Assembly: GCF_021130785.1 (NCBI RefSeq)
Contig: NC_060211.1
Location: 127,818,001 to 127,882,000, forward strand
Source of the DNA: Homalodisca vitripennis
Lineage: Eukaryota > Arthropoda > Insecta > Hemiptera > Cicadellidae
Direction: 5' to 3'
DNA: 64,000 nt
The translations under genes were made by a program, and so were the position numbers. Below the pieces are notes generated by a model that had not been told where the DNA came from, did no database searches, and worked only from the letters and a program-made list of their open reading frames with translations. Shown here in pieces: positions 24,950-38,520 of the stretch. Numbering within the stretch: the first letter of the stretch is position 1; each line of letters starts with the position of its first letter.

Positions 24950-25620
24950 AACTCTCCTCGACCATGTGTAGGAAATACAGTGTCATGTTTTCTTGAGTTT
25001 TATTACCAGTCCGGCGAGTCGAGTTCAAGGCCGTGGCCGAAGGCTGAATTACAGTCATTACACTAATTACCTTATTATTATTCCGCAGCGGCTCGTTTCT
25101 AAGTGGATCGCTGAATGACAACACACAATTACACATCCAGTTATGTAATGTTTGAGCTGTGAAGTCTGCCCAAGTGTGGTTTGTTTCAATGAATTGTCAG
25201 GCACTATCATCAGTACACTGCGCCGTCAGTTCCATGAAGCGAAGGTCTAATTAGCGGCAGTTATATAACTGGAAAAGGTGCACCACCCATCAAAGCACAA
25301 GAGGATTGGCTAACAGAATTGGGCATATGTGCCAAAGATGTTGCAAATTTCGCAAGAAAATTTAGCTAGAAATGAAGTGTAACTTTGGGTGTATTTTTAT
25401 ACTTGGATTGCGTGTAATACACCACGAAGCCTAGTGAGATCAGTGTATTGGCACTGCTTCCCACTATTGGATGTTGGCAAGACTGAAGTGTGGGCGGTCG
25501 CGTGCACATCACCTGTCAGGTAACTAACCGCCCGCTCTGGTTGACGGATTCGAGAATCCAACTAAACCCGGCTTGATTTACAGTTGACCAAACAGCTTTG
25601 TTACACCAGTTACAGCATTA
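24950..25620. promoter_or_regulatory. Conserved island I3, copy A
   Basis: Closely matches 42556-43225 for about 650 bp. It contains TTATGTAA at 25141-25148 and the AGTTCAAGGC (25022-25031) ... ATTACAGTCATTA (25048-25060) module shared with I2. TCAAGGCCG fits the NR5/FTZ-F1 half-site YCAAGGYCR. The minus-strand reading frame seen across the C copy has a stop in A, so coding is not supported. Confidence 0.45.
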
Positions 25621-26582
25621 GAAATAATATTGAGTCTTTGAACTTGTTGAAGAGGCAAATGTCTGAGATATGCTTTTATACATTTATTAGTGTTTTGGAA
25701 ATAAACTAAATATTTCAGAAGACAGTGATTTAATAAATACACACTAGATGAATTTTTGAAGATGCTTAGTTTTAAAAGAGTCGCAATCGTCTTTAAATAA
25801 CAACCAATGTTGAAACCTGTCTAGAAATAAAAAGGAAATTTATAAATTAGGTGGTTTATTCTTCTTTATCCTTTTTTATTTAATCCATACGCTCGGTCAA
25901 GCTTCAATACAGCAAACCTAAATACACTGCCTAAGGGAGAGAATTTGGTCGTTGAAAATAATATCGAGTCGTTGAAATGTTAAGGAAAGGGTGGACTTAA
26001 CATTTTATTTTCTACCTTTTATTAATATATCATGATGGGTGACAACATCATGAATGATAAGGACAGATATACATGTTAGAATGTTTTTTAAATGAGGTCT
26101 CATAAAACGCATCAAAAAGACGCTTTTGTAATGTCTGTAAAGTGTGTTTTCATTTTTTTTAATTTTTAGACGTTTTTTTCACAAGCTTATTTTTCGTAGA
26201 ATTTATAATACTCCATGCCATCTTTTGATTAAAACATCGTACAATTTTGCTGCTCGAATGATCTTTTTATAATTCCTGTAATAGCTCTTTAAATCAAGAC
26301 TATTTGAAAGCATACTATATATATGTAGGAGCATTAGTTGCTCCTAATAATAATTAGGACTAGGAAAATGTTACAATGCTTAATATAATGAGTGTAACTT
26401 TTTTACAGGAACATTTCACATTAACATAATATAATGTTTGTAACTGATGTTCGAGATTTTGATGGTTTTGTTTATTGCTCATGTATCTAAAAAACGTCAA
26501 AACTATGTAAAGAACATTTGTTTTTGTTAATACAGGTTACGAAACGTATTCTAAATATCAATAAATATGGTTACTATACATT

Positions 26583-26995
26583 TCTATGAGAGGGAGCAAT
26601 TTAGACTACTTTAGCCTGTGATGTTCACCGGTAGGCTTATAGCACAGACGATGTCCAGTGCCAATATGTCAAGGTGGGAAAGATGCCCAGTTTAGTCAGT
26701 GACCGGGTCGAGCGCTGCGCTGCTGTGGCACTGAGTCATCAGAGCATGAGTCGGTATTCCCCACCGTTCACACGACCGAACAGTGTTACAGTGTTAACAC
26801 TACTAATTGTATGGTACTATACACAGGGAATGGTAGATCCTGGGTGGGTTTGACGAACTCGCATACACACATTACACAATTTGTCGGGTCACTTCACTTG
26901 GACTTGACCGCTTACGTAAGCGAGCGCGTTACAGATGGCCGTCTGCAAATTGATGACGACAAAATCTTCAAATTAGAGCAACATCGATGAGACAA
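26583..26995. promoter_or_regulatory. Conserved island I4, copy A
   Basis: Closely matches 44143-44585. It contains TTACGTAA at 26912-26919 and the CCAA ... TCAAGG ... TGCC.AGTT.AG.CAGT module (about 26671-26700) followed by CAGTGACCGGG (26697-26707), both shared with I5. Relative to C it lacks about 20 bp that include the E-box CAGCTG. Indels shift any reading frame between the copies. Confidence 0.45.
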
Positions 26996-29329
26996 TTTTG
27001 AAACTTAGTTATAACCATTAGAACCAAAGTCCGTTAGACATTCGTATAACATGTTTTTTGATTTATTGGTTTTATCGCAAGTGTTTCTGGAAGTATTAAG
27101 TTTCTGGCTATTGTTTCTCCACACGTATGGGACTACCAAATACCTCGTTAATACGTGAATTGTTTATTGTAATCAGAAGCATCGTAATGGAAATAATCTA
27201 TAACTCTATACGATATTATGCCAGTTACGTGTACTGTATTACGGATAATTAAGAATCCAACAGGGCCTTCTTAAAAATGTGTAGTTGTCAGTCCAACTGT
27301 CTTTATGTTTGTTAATTCTTCTTCATTGAAACTTCATATAGGTTTGAAGAAGAACTTGTTTTGAGATGAAAAGGTCACAGGACAGTCCGTGCTCTTGGTC
27401 GAAGGAAGACCTCTTTTGAATTTCTGGTAAAAAAGACATTCAGGCAATTTTTGTAATACGCTATAATGAATAGTTCTAAAAATTCATGTACAGAGTCCAT
27501 GAACTTAAATTACAATAAGCAGTATTCTTTATCCCCACCATCTACACTAATTATTAGAGCCCAAAACTATCGTGTCCTTCCCAATGTATTATGCCCACTG
27601 TAAGTTTTGATGGATACTTAAACTTGTATATACTACTTTTTCAACTCCCAACTCTTGAAGGATGATAAAGACGGATTAACAAATAATTTATTGAATATCT
27701 AACTCAGGTATAAGTGCTATGCCTCACACCGCGTGGTCACCGGCTGTCACCTACGTCTTGTCGTACGTATTCTTATCGGGAGACAATCAAACACTACTTG
27801 AAATTCAAAGGTTAGGAACTAACAGTCTGACATTGTCCTAGGAGTTGTTCAACTTCTCTTCATCAGTTGATGTATATGATGTCAATATTAGGCAGACAAT
27901 CCTAGAACCCGTTGAAAGTGCGGGGGATGACCCGCCCTACTAACAGTAACAACATATATAAAATCTCAAGATAAAATGGACTCTCGCTGAGACTGTTAGC
28001 ACTGTTTTCTTGAATAACTTTTTCTTGGTACGCACAACTACTCATATCAGTTCTATAGTAGTCTACTCGGAACATATTCCCAACCTGTTTATACTTTGCC
28101 TATCGCTAATAACCGTTTCCGTGAAATTTCGTTTCATTTTAAACATACATTATATAATCGTCCTGGGTTATGTAAGCCAAAAGCACACATTGAATTTGGT
28201 ATGGAAGTCTTTCAGGAGCAACCATTATTAAAATAAGTTAAAAATCCTTGCCTTTATTGTGAACAAACGTTACTCCGACATGCGAGCTAAATTTTATCAA
28301 TATTGTATGCAGAATCATATGTTAAATTTATCGTGATTAAAATAAGCTACGTAACTATTCAGAATATAGTATAGGAGCCAAGAGCCAATTTGCTTTGTAT
28401 AATTACACAAATATTAGTTTTTTATGAAAGCGACAGATGAGTGTTCCTCAAGAAAGAAATGAAAGCCGCGTTTTGTAGGAGTCGAAATGAGAGAGTATGA
28501 AAAGGGTTAAACATCAAGCAATATTTTATTATCTAAACCAAACTCTTTTGCTAGATAAACTTAAAGGCACTTGATAGTTAAGTCATAAATAATAGTTAAG
28601 TCAGCGTCAGAGTACGAAACATAGAAACTATAACTCAACACATTCATGGTCTGAATGTGGTTGGCTGAATCTGATTTAACTTTATTTTTTGTCTGATGAC
28701 TTAATTTTTTTTAAGTGCATGAGATAAAATGTAATATGAGAAGACAAATTGCTTGATATCCTTAAGCATTATGATAACCTCCTATTTCGATCCCCACCAA
28801 AAAATAAAGTGGTTAACGATTCATTTGTTTCGAGAAATTACTCTATCGAATTTACAAAAAACTGTATTCTTTGCTTATACAATGCAGACTGGCTCTCGGC
28901 TTCTGCAGTAGTACACGAACTGTAGAATTTAACGTGCTTTTGTGTTGTTATACAAGTCTTGATTTTTATTCTGTGCTCAAACTCTAGAACTATGGTTATA
29001 CTAGCATTTAGCCTTATATTCAGCGTCTAATCCATTGCACTATTAACCTTACTTTTTAAGCAATTAACAGAAAGATGAACTGATTTTGTTGTTACTAGAA
29101 AACTATATGGTGAAAAATTCCTCCAGCATTTTAGTGGTAAACGTAAAACGTTCAGAATTGACAAAGAAAGTTCGGGTAGCTCTTATGTCTGCTTTTCAAA
29201 GAAACAAATTCATGCCACAATGTTGAAAATCTTCATAATAGGATAAACCATCAATTGTACTGACAAAACATAAAGTCCTAAGATAGTTTCGTTTAATGTT
29301 CCAAACAAATCCTTAAAAACGTGTTCTAT

Positions 29330-29640
29330 AAAAAGTAACTTGTAAATCCATTATTAAGCCTTAGATCAGGATTCACGCTGAGTGCTACGTAAGTACTTGT
29401 AACGTACATTACTACGTTTATAATCGAGCTGAGCCGTCCGTGTCTGGCAGGCTTGCCAACTGTACCAACACATGGAGGTCAAGGCTAGGATCTGCCGAGT
29501 TCAGCCAGTCTGGGCTCTAGTGATGGAAACCACCAGTGACCGGGACGCCGCTGTTAGTTACATAACTTCTCTTGCATTAGTTACGTAACTCAATTAATAA
29601 AGAACGCCTTCAATAAAACAATTAAGAACGGTTGATGTCA
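29330..29640. promoter_or_regulatory. Conserved island I5, copy A
   Basis: The only island kept in all three copies (35275-35590 and 47395-47720). It contains TTACATAA at 29568-29575, TTACGTAA at 29581-29588, TCAAGG at 29479-29484 and CAGTGACCGGG at 29534-29544. No shared reading frame was found. Confidence 0.5.
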
Positions 29641-30330
29641 TAGTTAATCGTTTTGTCAGTCAATATAAATTCATCTTCCCACAAATTAAACAGCATCGCC
29701 GCGCCGTCGCGCTGTGCCTCCACTTATGCCATATTATTCTCACAGCCTGTACAAGTACAAGAAGCTGTTAAAAACTAAATCATCACCAATGAAGGTTATA
29801 AACTTATCAAAAGCCTTTTTCATCATTAGTTAAATACTAACCACAATACAAAACGTGCATAAGGCTACCAGAGTATCTTGTTTATATTAATTAAAGTAAT
29901 TATTTATGTTACAGCTTATTTTTAATTGTGATCCTTTCTGAATGAGTTTTGTTATTGCTTCATTATATTAAATAATATAATAATATATTATTATAATTAT
30001 AATTATTTTAATAGGTTGTTAAACTTTGTTATTGTTAAAACTTATTTGAAATATGATAAAATATGCTATTTAACAAATTAAGGTCAAAAACCTAATTCCC
30101 GCTTAGTAACCTCAGCACTAATTGAAATTATTAAATTATTTTTAGACATTTTAATTTCTTAAGTGTATCCATCAACCAACACTTTTCAGTCTGACTCTCA
30201 CTCTTTTGCATTAGATATTGAAGATTATTGTGACAGCCAGATGTGATCTGACATTCAGATGGAATTTAAATAAAAAACGATGTGCGTTTAAAATATGCAA
30301 ATGAAAAAATAACATGGAAATATACATATT

Positions 30331-30378
30331 TACGCGCGCGCGCGCGTTTGTGTCTGTGTGTGTGTGCGCGCGCGCGAG
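30331..30378. repeat. CG/TG dinucleotide microsatellite
   Basis: A (CG)n run, a (TG)n run and another (CG)n run in tandem. It is the most CpG-dense spot in the window. Confidence 0.9.
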
Positions 30379-30569
30379 CGTCTGTGTAATATCAATATAT
30401 TGTACATTTTAATTGACAGTATCTTTATTTTGTCAAATGTACTTAATAAAGTCACTACTCTATGGTATATGGATATAGTTTATTTTAATCCTTGATTGAT
30501 GCTACTAAGCAGTAAAAAAGCGTTGCAGTTGAAAAGAATTGCAAATAATCACACCATTAATTTATGAAA

Positions 30570-30627
30570 CAGCGTTTTATTGGCCATTAAAGGTGAGCCA
30601 GCCTGGTCTGGTATTTCCAGTCCACTT
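30570..30627. promoter_or_regulatory. Short conserved core, copy A (matches 48658-48714)
   Basis: About 57 bp beginning CAGCGTTTTATTGGCCATTA differ from copy C at only a few positions, while the sequence on both sides is much more diverged. It is absent from B. Confidence 0.3.
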
Positions 30628-33158
30628 TAACCAACATCACGATACGAATTCTCTGCCATTCCCCGACCAATCTGCCGTAATCTGAGATAAAAATAAACTT
30701 CGGCACAACAGACAACATAAATTAGAACATAATTAATGACATTTGATCGAATAAACATACAAGCGGATTTAGGCATTTGCCGCCTCTGGGCAGAGGACAG
30801 AAGTCTCTTGCTGAAGTTCCTCCCCTTCTTGCCGCAATCTCTCTTCAACCCCCCAACATTAAAAAACACCGTTTATAATGGTGGGTTTAAAAGCGCTCTA
30901 TTTCATCTCGGTGTTCTAAAGGGCTAATAGCTTTCTGCGAGAAAGGAACCCCTTTGAATACCTTTTACTACACAGACTTTTCGCTCAGAGTTAGTTTGAA
31001 TTTTTATTTATTTTGTTTCTTTTATTAACACATTAAAAAATACCTACTTCAATTGATCTAAAGTGAGTAATGTTAATTTCGTAGTATTTTTTCTTATAAT
31101 GCACTGCTTAGTCTTATGTAGTACCTTTCTTTCTAATCTTATAACTTTAAATGTCAATCACTTACCAAGTCAAACGTATAACTAATTATACTACACTATT
31201 ATAATATATTTAATTATTGAATTTCTCCCATTTCTCCCAAGACTGCGGTTTGTACAATTTTATTCAACAGCTTTTCGAACCATGTCTATTGTCAGAATCA
31301 TCATCTAGGATAAGTGCTTCAAATTTACAATTAATCTGTATTTCATTATCTTCACATTTGACATCAACATACAATGTCATCAGAAAGAGTAAACATTCTA
31401 TGAATTTTGTTTTTAAAAGAATGATACGCGTATATACTGATTGCATTAAAAACAAATAGTTAACAAATGGTTACTATTAGGCCGCCATGTTGAAAATTTT
31501 AAATTCGATTTTGCTGCCTCAACAAATAATTTTAGAAATATGAAGGTGTGTGGTACCCTTATATGCTGTGTACAAAATTCCGAGTTAAATTCCTATTCCG
31601 GAAGATTTCACCTGTTAGAGACTTCCTGTATGTGTTAAAAGTGTGGAATGAAGGATGGCTTTGAGTCAGGGGAAGTGGTTCGTGAAGAGGTTGCGTCATA
31701 CTTGACATTTTTACACGAAACTTCTCCATTTAATGACTTCACAAAATTGAAAATAAAGTGAAGGTATGTACATAATTGTCTAAAGTACAGTTAAAACATT
31801 TTATTAAATATGTATTAAACTAGTAAATTATTGGTCAGAAAGTAGTCTTGTCTACTACTAATGGCATTAGTAGGCCTAAGTGTATTAACAATAACAAATA
31901 ACAATTAATAATAAATGCATAATAATAATAACTAATTACCCTCCAATAATCATTAATTAAAAGTAGTTATTAATAATTAATAAAAATGACAATTTATTTG
32001 CCACAACCTAGAATATATATCGTACTATAACTTTACCCCGATAGTGTCGTGATAAAGTCTTCTACTGTATATTTTTTCCGTCTGTTGCCTCCGTGTATTG
32101 TGAAAATGAGCTAAAGATTTGAAATTTTGCTTTTAATCTTTGTTTATGCATGATCAAGAAAGAAATCGATCATTGGTAAATATCCCATTTTGGGCTCTGG
32201 TTCAGCTTTACCTAAATTATCATTAATTGCCCTTACAGAATTGCATTAAGCTCTTGACCTAGTTTTTCGGGATCTCAGAAATCGATATAGACATTTATCT
32301 TAAGAAATAAATTGTTCGTCAGCCATGATAATTTTGGTTAGAGAATCATAATGGGTGATGCACTTTGTATTAGATCAAACGTTTTAGTTTTACATAATTA
32401 CAATAACTAATTAGCATAATATAATAAGGGATAATATAGCTACAAACTGTGATTAGCCGCATAATCGCGTGACACGGGAGTCGTATGTTGCGTAAGCCGA
32501 AGAATTGCACCACCAATAGAATTTCAATGTAAAGTTGACGTTTTTAATTTGATAACACAGTTTGTTTTCAACTCTGTGCACTTTAAAATATATAGAATTT
32601 ATCTATTATTTTCATCTCAAAATCCAATGTAAGCATTTCCTTAAGACACATTTCTACAGAAATCTATGTTTATCTCATTACAGAACAAGCATAGCTAGTA
32701 AAAATTTTAATTTAAAAAATTATTTTGGCTGCAGATACTTTAATATGCATATCGTGAGTATTAACTATTTCAAACCGAATGGTATTTACTCTATCGAATT
32801 TAATAAAACTAGTAATCCAGTAGATCTTCACGTTATTTTTTAAGTATATTTTTTATAAACATATGTCACATTATTATTATAAATGACAATTTGTTAACAT
32901 TAATTTAATAGCTGTTAAATTTAAAAGTTGTACTTTAAAATAATTATACATTCTAAAATTGCCTCTTTGGTATATTGGAAAACTAAAACCTCACCTTCCT
33001 TTCAGACATGGCTTTGATATTTAATATTAATCATTATGCAAAATAAGTGAAAAATGTCACATCACAAATAATCACATTTTTTAATGTTCTATTTGTAAAA
33101 TAAGTCATAATGTTTTGTTATAACAATTGTTTATAATTAAAAAAATGTTTAGAGTTTG

Positions 33159-33257
33159 GAATCCAATACAGAGTTTTTCTTTACCTTTTCAATCCAATAC
33201 AGAGTGTTATTTACCTTTTCAATCCAATACAGAGTTTTCTTTACCTTCTCAATCCAA
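33159..33257 (+). repeat. Minisatellite, three ~30-bp units, copy B only
   Basis: AATCCAATACAGAGTTTT followed by CTTTACCTTT occurs three times in tandem with a fourth partial start (AATCCAAAG). It lies at the point where copy B has lost the segment holding I3 and I4. Confidence 0.8.
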
Positions 33258-33958
33258 AGTAATTAGTGTCCAAGATTAGTTCCAACGTAATATTTCCAAA
33301 TTAAGTATTTATAGACATTTCAATATACTAGTTATACGAACCCCTAGCCCATGAAGGTTCATGATGTTGGCAGCTTTAAAACTAATTTATCGAGTCTAGA
33401 ACTCAGGTCTAAGTCTACGCCTTATCATATTCATAATCATAATCATTTCATTAACAACATTTTGGAGTGAGAATACAGTAATGTAATTCACAAGAGATGA
33501 GTCGCTTCGTTCTACACCTAGAAGCATGTGTGGTAACAGACTCTCACTTATCTTCAATGTCACGATAATTTCCTTCTAGAATTCCCAAAGTTGGGAACTA
33601 ACAATCTGACGATGTCCCAAGACCTTCAGCTTCTCCTACCACGTGATGAATTTGATGGCAATATTGGGCAGACAATCCTAGAACCCGTTGAAGGTGTGGG
33701 GGTAGGCATGCTCTATTAACAGCATCATTATTCACAAAGTCTCAAGATGGTATAGACTCATAAAAGAGAGAGTCTCGACCAGGTAATCTGTAGAAATAAA
33801 TCCCAGCAAGATTGTTGTGACATTATCGAGATACTAAGATTGCTGTCTAATGCTGCTCCAAGGGTTCTGCAGTGTTCTTGGCTAGAGCAGGATTTTCACC
33901 AAAGTCCTACTGTCATTTAGAGAGATGCTCGATGCTTATGGACGATCCCATTGGTAGA

Positions 33959-34150
33959 TTAGTTTTCCTCACTGATTCCTGTGACCAGCTGAATCTTCTT
34001 TACCGGATCAGAAATTTCCTTATAACTCGCAGGACTCGCACTTGGTCTTTCAGCAATAGCAGGATATGTGTTGTCGTAAATCATAAAGTACACGGGCAGA
34101 AGCGACTCGTCACTCTTAGCATTCTTCAATTTGGCAGAGCCCAATATCAC
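33959..34150 (-). pseudogene. Unrecognised coding-like remnant, copy B
   Basis: A 63-codon minus-strand frame ends with KKIQLVTGISEEN and contains SDES and AIAE. The matching place in copy C (45859-45596) encodes the same landmarks. The DNA of the two has diverged widely, yet both keep a frame over this part. Copy A lacks the segment. No protein family is recognised. Confidence 0.3.
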
Positions 34151-35274
34151 CGTGCGTATGGAGACTCTTTTTGGAGATAATTAACAGTTGAATGTTTGAA
34201 GTGTTTTGAATGGAGTCAAATAGTGGACGGCTTACTGAGACTGTTATGCACTGTTTTCCTGGAGATAACTTATTCTTGGCACGCACAATTACTCATATCA
34301 GTTATACAGTGTCTACTTGGAAAACCTTCCCCACCAGTTTACACTTTGCCAATCGTTAATAATCGTTGCCTTGAAATTACTTTTCATTTCAGGCATTCGT
34401 TAAATTATCGTGCTGGAATATGAAAGCCAATAGCAAGCCTTTAGTCTATGAAAATCTTGCGTTAGTTATTAAAATGAAATATTATTAAAATGATACAAAG
34501 AAAATTATTACCCTTGTGAATGAGTATTACTGCAGAGTGTGTGCGGATAAGTTTTGTCAGTATTGTATGCAGAACCTTATGTTTAAACTTTATGGTGTCT
34601 AAAATGAAAGAAATATTATCTTTGGTGAGGCTGAAAATAGAAGAGTATCAAGAGGTTTGAAAACGACAAACAATATTTTGTTCTCAAATACAAACTTTTG
34701 CTTTTTATAAACTAAAAGCGCTCGAGAGATAAATAAATGATAGTTAAATCAATTTCTGACTAAGAGACTAAATCAAAACTTTCAGGGTCTTTACAGTATT
34801 CGCTAAATTTGTTTTAACTTAATTTTTTCTTTTATATAAATGAAGGCGTATATTGTCATCGATGGGTCTAGTGCATGTACTATAATTATTTTACAATGTG
34901 TTTGTGTTGTTATACAAGTCTGATTTATATTTTGTACGGAAATTCTAAAACTATAATTATATTAGCTTTTTGTGTATATTCAGGATTAAATCCATTGCAC
35001 TTTTGGCCTAACCTTTGAGGACTTGACAAAGAGATCAATGGTTTTGTTGCTACTAAGAAACGATATTATGGGAAACCCCCTCCAGCATTTTGACCGTAAA
35101 CTTACAACGCTGCTATGTTTGCATCTCGCAGAATATAATTTAGGCAACTATGTTGAAAATCATAATTCATAATAGGCTAAGCAATGACTTTCTCTCACAT
35201 ATAACATTAAGGCATAAGATGAATACTAAACTTGTTTCGTTTAATAGTTCAATCAAGTCCTTAGGAGTTGTTCT

Positions 35275-35590
35275 CTAAAAAATAACGTAAATCCATTATT
35301 AAGCCTTAAGTCAGGATTTACGTTCAGTGCTACGTAAGTACGTGTACCGTACCTACATTATCACGCCTATAATCGAACTGAGCCGTCCGTGTCTGGCAGG
35401 CTTGTCAACTGTACCAACACATAGAGGTCAAGGCTAGGATCCACCGAGTTTAGCCAGTCTGGGCCCTAGTGATGGAAACCACCAGTGACCGGGACGCCGC
35501 TGTTAGTTACGTAACTCCTCTTACATTAGTTACGTTACTCAATTAGTAAACGTCGCCTTCAATAAAACAATAATTAAGAGCAGCATTGCA
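35275..35590. promoter_or_regulatory. Conserved island I5, copy B
   Basis: Matches 29330-29640 and 47395-47720 closely. TTACGTAA is present at 35507-35514; the second octamer has decayed to TTACGTTA near 35530. It is the only island left in copy B. Confidence 0.5.
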
Positions 35591-38520
35591 CGCCGCCGTG
35601 CATCTACTTAAATTTATTATTGTCACAGCCTGTACAAATACAAGAATCTGACAGTTCAAGTGACGCAAGCGCCGTTAACTGAGCTGAACTATCGATTGAG
35701 TTGTTGAGTACATAAATTATTTAGACTTCGCCATTATTCACAAGTGCAATCCATTCCATTAATTGACAGACACAGAAAGACAGATTTACATTTTCTAAAC
35801 ACTCCGCTTATGAGTTGATTACGTCACTTACGAGTCTAGAGCTCCTGATTCACAGGCATATTGAATAGGGTTACGTTTGACTGGTGGTGATGGTGTAGTT
35901 GGCGTTGGACATTTTTCGGATTGAAAAAACCGAGTATATAAACTGTAAACCAGAACGAAAAGTAATTTTCTCTGTAAAAGTAGAAATTCTCTGGTAATGT
36001 TAACTATAATTAGCAATGCTTATATCAAGATTGTTTGCCTTACGGGTTATACCAGGCAGGACTATGGATACAGGAAGTATGACATTTATTTATGTAATGG
36101 TAAGCTTGTGGTGCTGAGCTACAATTCACCACTATTGGTCCACGATGGCAAGAATGTACCTTTGATTAATAAGAATTCACTGTTCTATTCAGAGTTCGAA
36201 AGGCGTGATATAAGCGAATTGTTGATACAGACAATGAATAGAATTGTAAAAACAAGTACATCAACAATATTTTGTTTGACTTTAAGAAAAAGTAAATCCT
36301 GGGGTATAGTTCTTCTTATGAAGTTATGTCATTACCACAAAATAAATTAATATTAGCGTTTACGTAGCCGTTTACACACCGCATTAAATAATAGTGGACA
36401 GATTGAAAAAGCAAAATTAAAACTTTAGCACTCTTTAGCCAACCTCAGGACAAGGATTCCCTGCCATTCGCCGATCCATTTACCGTCATTTTAGATAAAA
36501 ATTATACATAGACACGACAAACATCATAAATTACAACGAAATTAATTAATTTGTATCGAATAAATACAACGGCGGATTGAAGCATTTGATACCTCTAGGC
36601 AGTGGACAGAAGAAGCCACCACTTCTCCCCCTCTTACCACAACCCTCCTTCAACCGCCCTAACACTAAGAAACAGTTTATATGGGTTGGTTTAAAAGCGC
36701 TCCATTTCAACTAGGTATTCTAAAGAGCTAATAGCTTTCTGCGAGAGAGGAACCCCTTTCGCCTACCTTTTACCACATACCCTAGAGCTCAAAACCAGAT
36801 TACTTTTTATTTATTTCGTTTATTTTCTTAACACATTGAAAAATACCTTCTATTACTGCTTCGTAATATTAATTTAAAAGTATTGTTACTTTATAATACC
36901 TTGATTGGCTCCTTGAATTACGATATGTTTAAAAGTCAACTGCTCATTAAATCGTCATGAGTAGGTATCACCATCAAGCATACGCTTTTCAAAGTTATAC
37001 TTAATGTGTGATTTCAAACATAAAATAGAAATAATAGAAATTAGCAAATAAACATTATTTATAACATAAAAATTACTCTATATTTGCCTCCACACGTTTT
37101 GTTTAAGTACCAAAGGCAATGTTCATAAACGGCAGAAAGATAAATAAAATTTTAATAGATTAATAATTATTTAGCTGCCATATTGAAATGTTTCTTATTA
37201 GGCACATATATAATACATAAAGGAACTATTCATATATAAAGATCGAAGATTACATACTTTGTTCTCTATTGCTGATACGAGAATTCCAAACTACCTTTGA
37301 CCCTTTTCTGAAATGGTCCAAAATAGTTAATATTTGAGGATTTTTTAATTTCAGGTGATACCCTTAATATTTACATTGATGTATAAAAGAACATATTAAA
37401 GTACAAATTCCCATTTCAAGGTTTTTTGCTAATATTTTATTAAGTAAGTTTCATAATTTGTCGTTTTAAACCCCATGACATATGATAAACCCTATAAGAA
37501 CCACACAAAATATATCGTGCGTACTAGAAAGATACGATTTGTTTTTTTGTATGGAGTCTATGTTTACCATTGGGCCTCCATGTAGTAAATTTTAAATTAG
37601 ATATTGCTGGCTCAACAAATAATTTTAGAAATACGAAAAAAAGAACATCTAAAGTAATAATGAATATAACAGGTAACCTTATGTACAAAATTCCGAGTTA
37701 TATTCCTTTACAGTACGAACAGATTGTGACTGTTGGAGACTACGTGATGAAAGTGTAGAATGAAGGATGGCTAAGTCAGAGAAAGTGACTCTTGAAAGAT
37801 GCGCAATATTTGTCTTGTCATTTTTTCACGAAATTTCTCCATTTAATAAAGCCACAGAATTTAAAGTTAAACTAGAAGTACGTACATAATTTTCTAAGCT
37901 ACAGTTATATTAAAGGTGTATTTAACTAGTAAATTACTTATCAACAATCTTGTCTACTCGTTAGAGGTTTCTTTAGTAAATCCATGAAATAAAAACTGAA
38001 ATATTAAATGATAAAATCGTCGTCAAATTGTTTGCGATTGAGAAATTCAAGATTAATATTTTTATAGTCAAAGTTGGAGTACATTTCAAAAGCATTGTGA
38101 ATAGACTATAATAAATGTGTATAATGCCATTTATGTTTGATTCGATTTGATTCCCCAATAATTCCAGTTGTTGTCTACTGTACATCTGGATATATTCCTC
38201 TATATTGGGACAAAAACCATAGTCCATAAATAAAGCCAGATTAAACGTACCGTTGATTGCACTGCACTCCAAGATTATTTTTACTGAAGGTATACTATTC
38301 CAAATGATCCAAGGCAGTTTGGCATGAGGTTGGATTTAAAAGTAATAAATACAGATTAGTAAGTTAATTAGAGTCTTAATAATTATAGTGATATTTCAAA
38401 ATATGGAGAAAGCAGTGTCACATATTCTTTATATTTGTTTAGAACCAGGTTGCTACTTTTAAATTGTTGTAATCTGGCCAGAACTAAGATTGTAAGCTTT
38501 ATATTTGTTATCCATAAGCT

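Larger units (their letters stand above)
19671..31460 (+). repeat. Copy A of a triplicated ~12-kb locus
   Basis: Landmarks of copy A recur in the same order in copies B and C. GAAGACTACATACTTTG at 19671 matches 37244. ATTAGGCCGTCATAATGAAA at about 20017 matches 31477 and 37570. GTTGCGTAAGCCGAAG at about 24020 matches 32486 and 41392. The block at 29330-29640 matches 35275 and 47395, and the block with AATAGCTTTCTGCGAGA at about 30927 matches 36730 and 49000. The A-to-C offset stays close to 17.5-17.6 kb up to 27 kb and is about 18.1 kb after 29 kb. Between islands the copies differ by many substitutions and indels, so the duplication is not recent. Confidence 0.85.
31461..36960 (+). repeat. 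Copy B of the triplicated locus, internally deleted
   Basis: Follows copy A directly. It contains the parts matching A 20017-20420, 21690-21780, 22300-22430, 23980-24300 and then 27500-31120. The intervening parts, including islands I1 to I4, are missing. The order is unchanged, so these are deletions and not rearrangements. From about 36960 to 37240 is sequence I cannot match to A or C. Confidence 0.8.

Noticed and set aside
28010..28231. 73-codon frame and its counterparts at 34196 and 45872 as a gene family
   Set aside because: The three copies lie at matching places in the duplicated locus but differ in frame, start and end. The translations are those of AT-rich DNA.
30627..30927. Opposed short frames near 30.6-30.9 kb
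   Set aside because: They are not kept in copies B and C, where indels break them.
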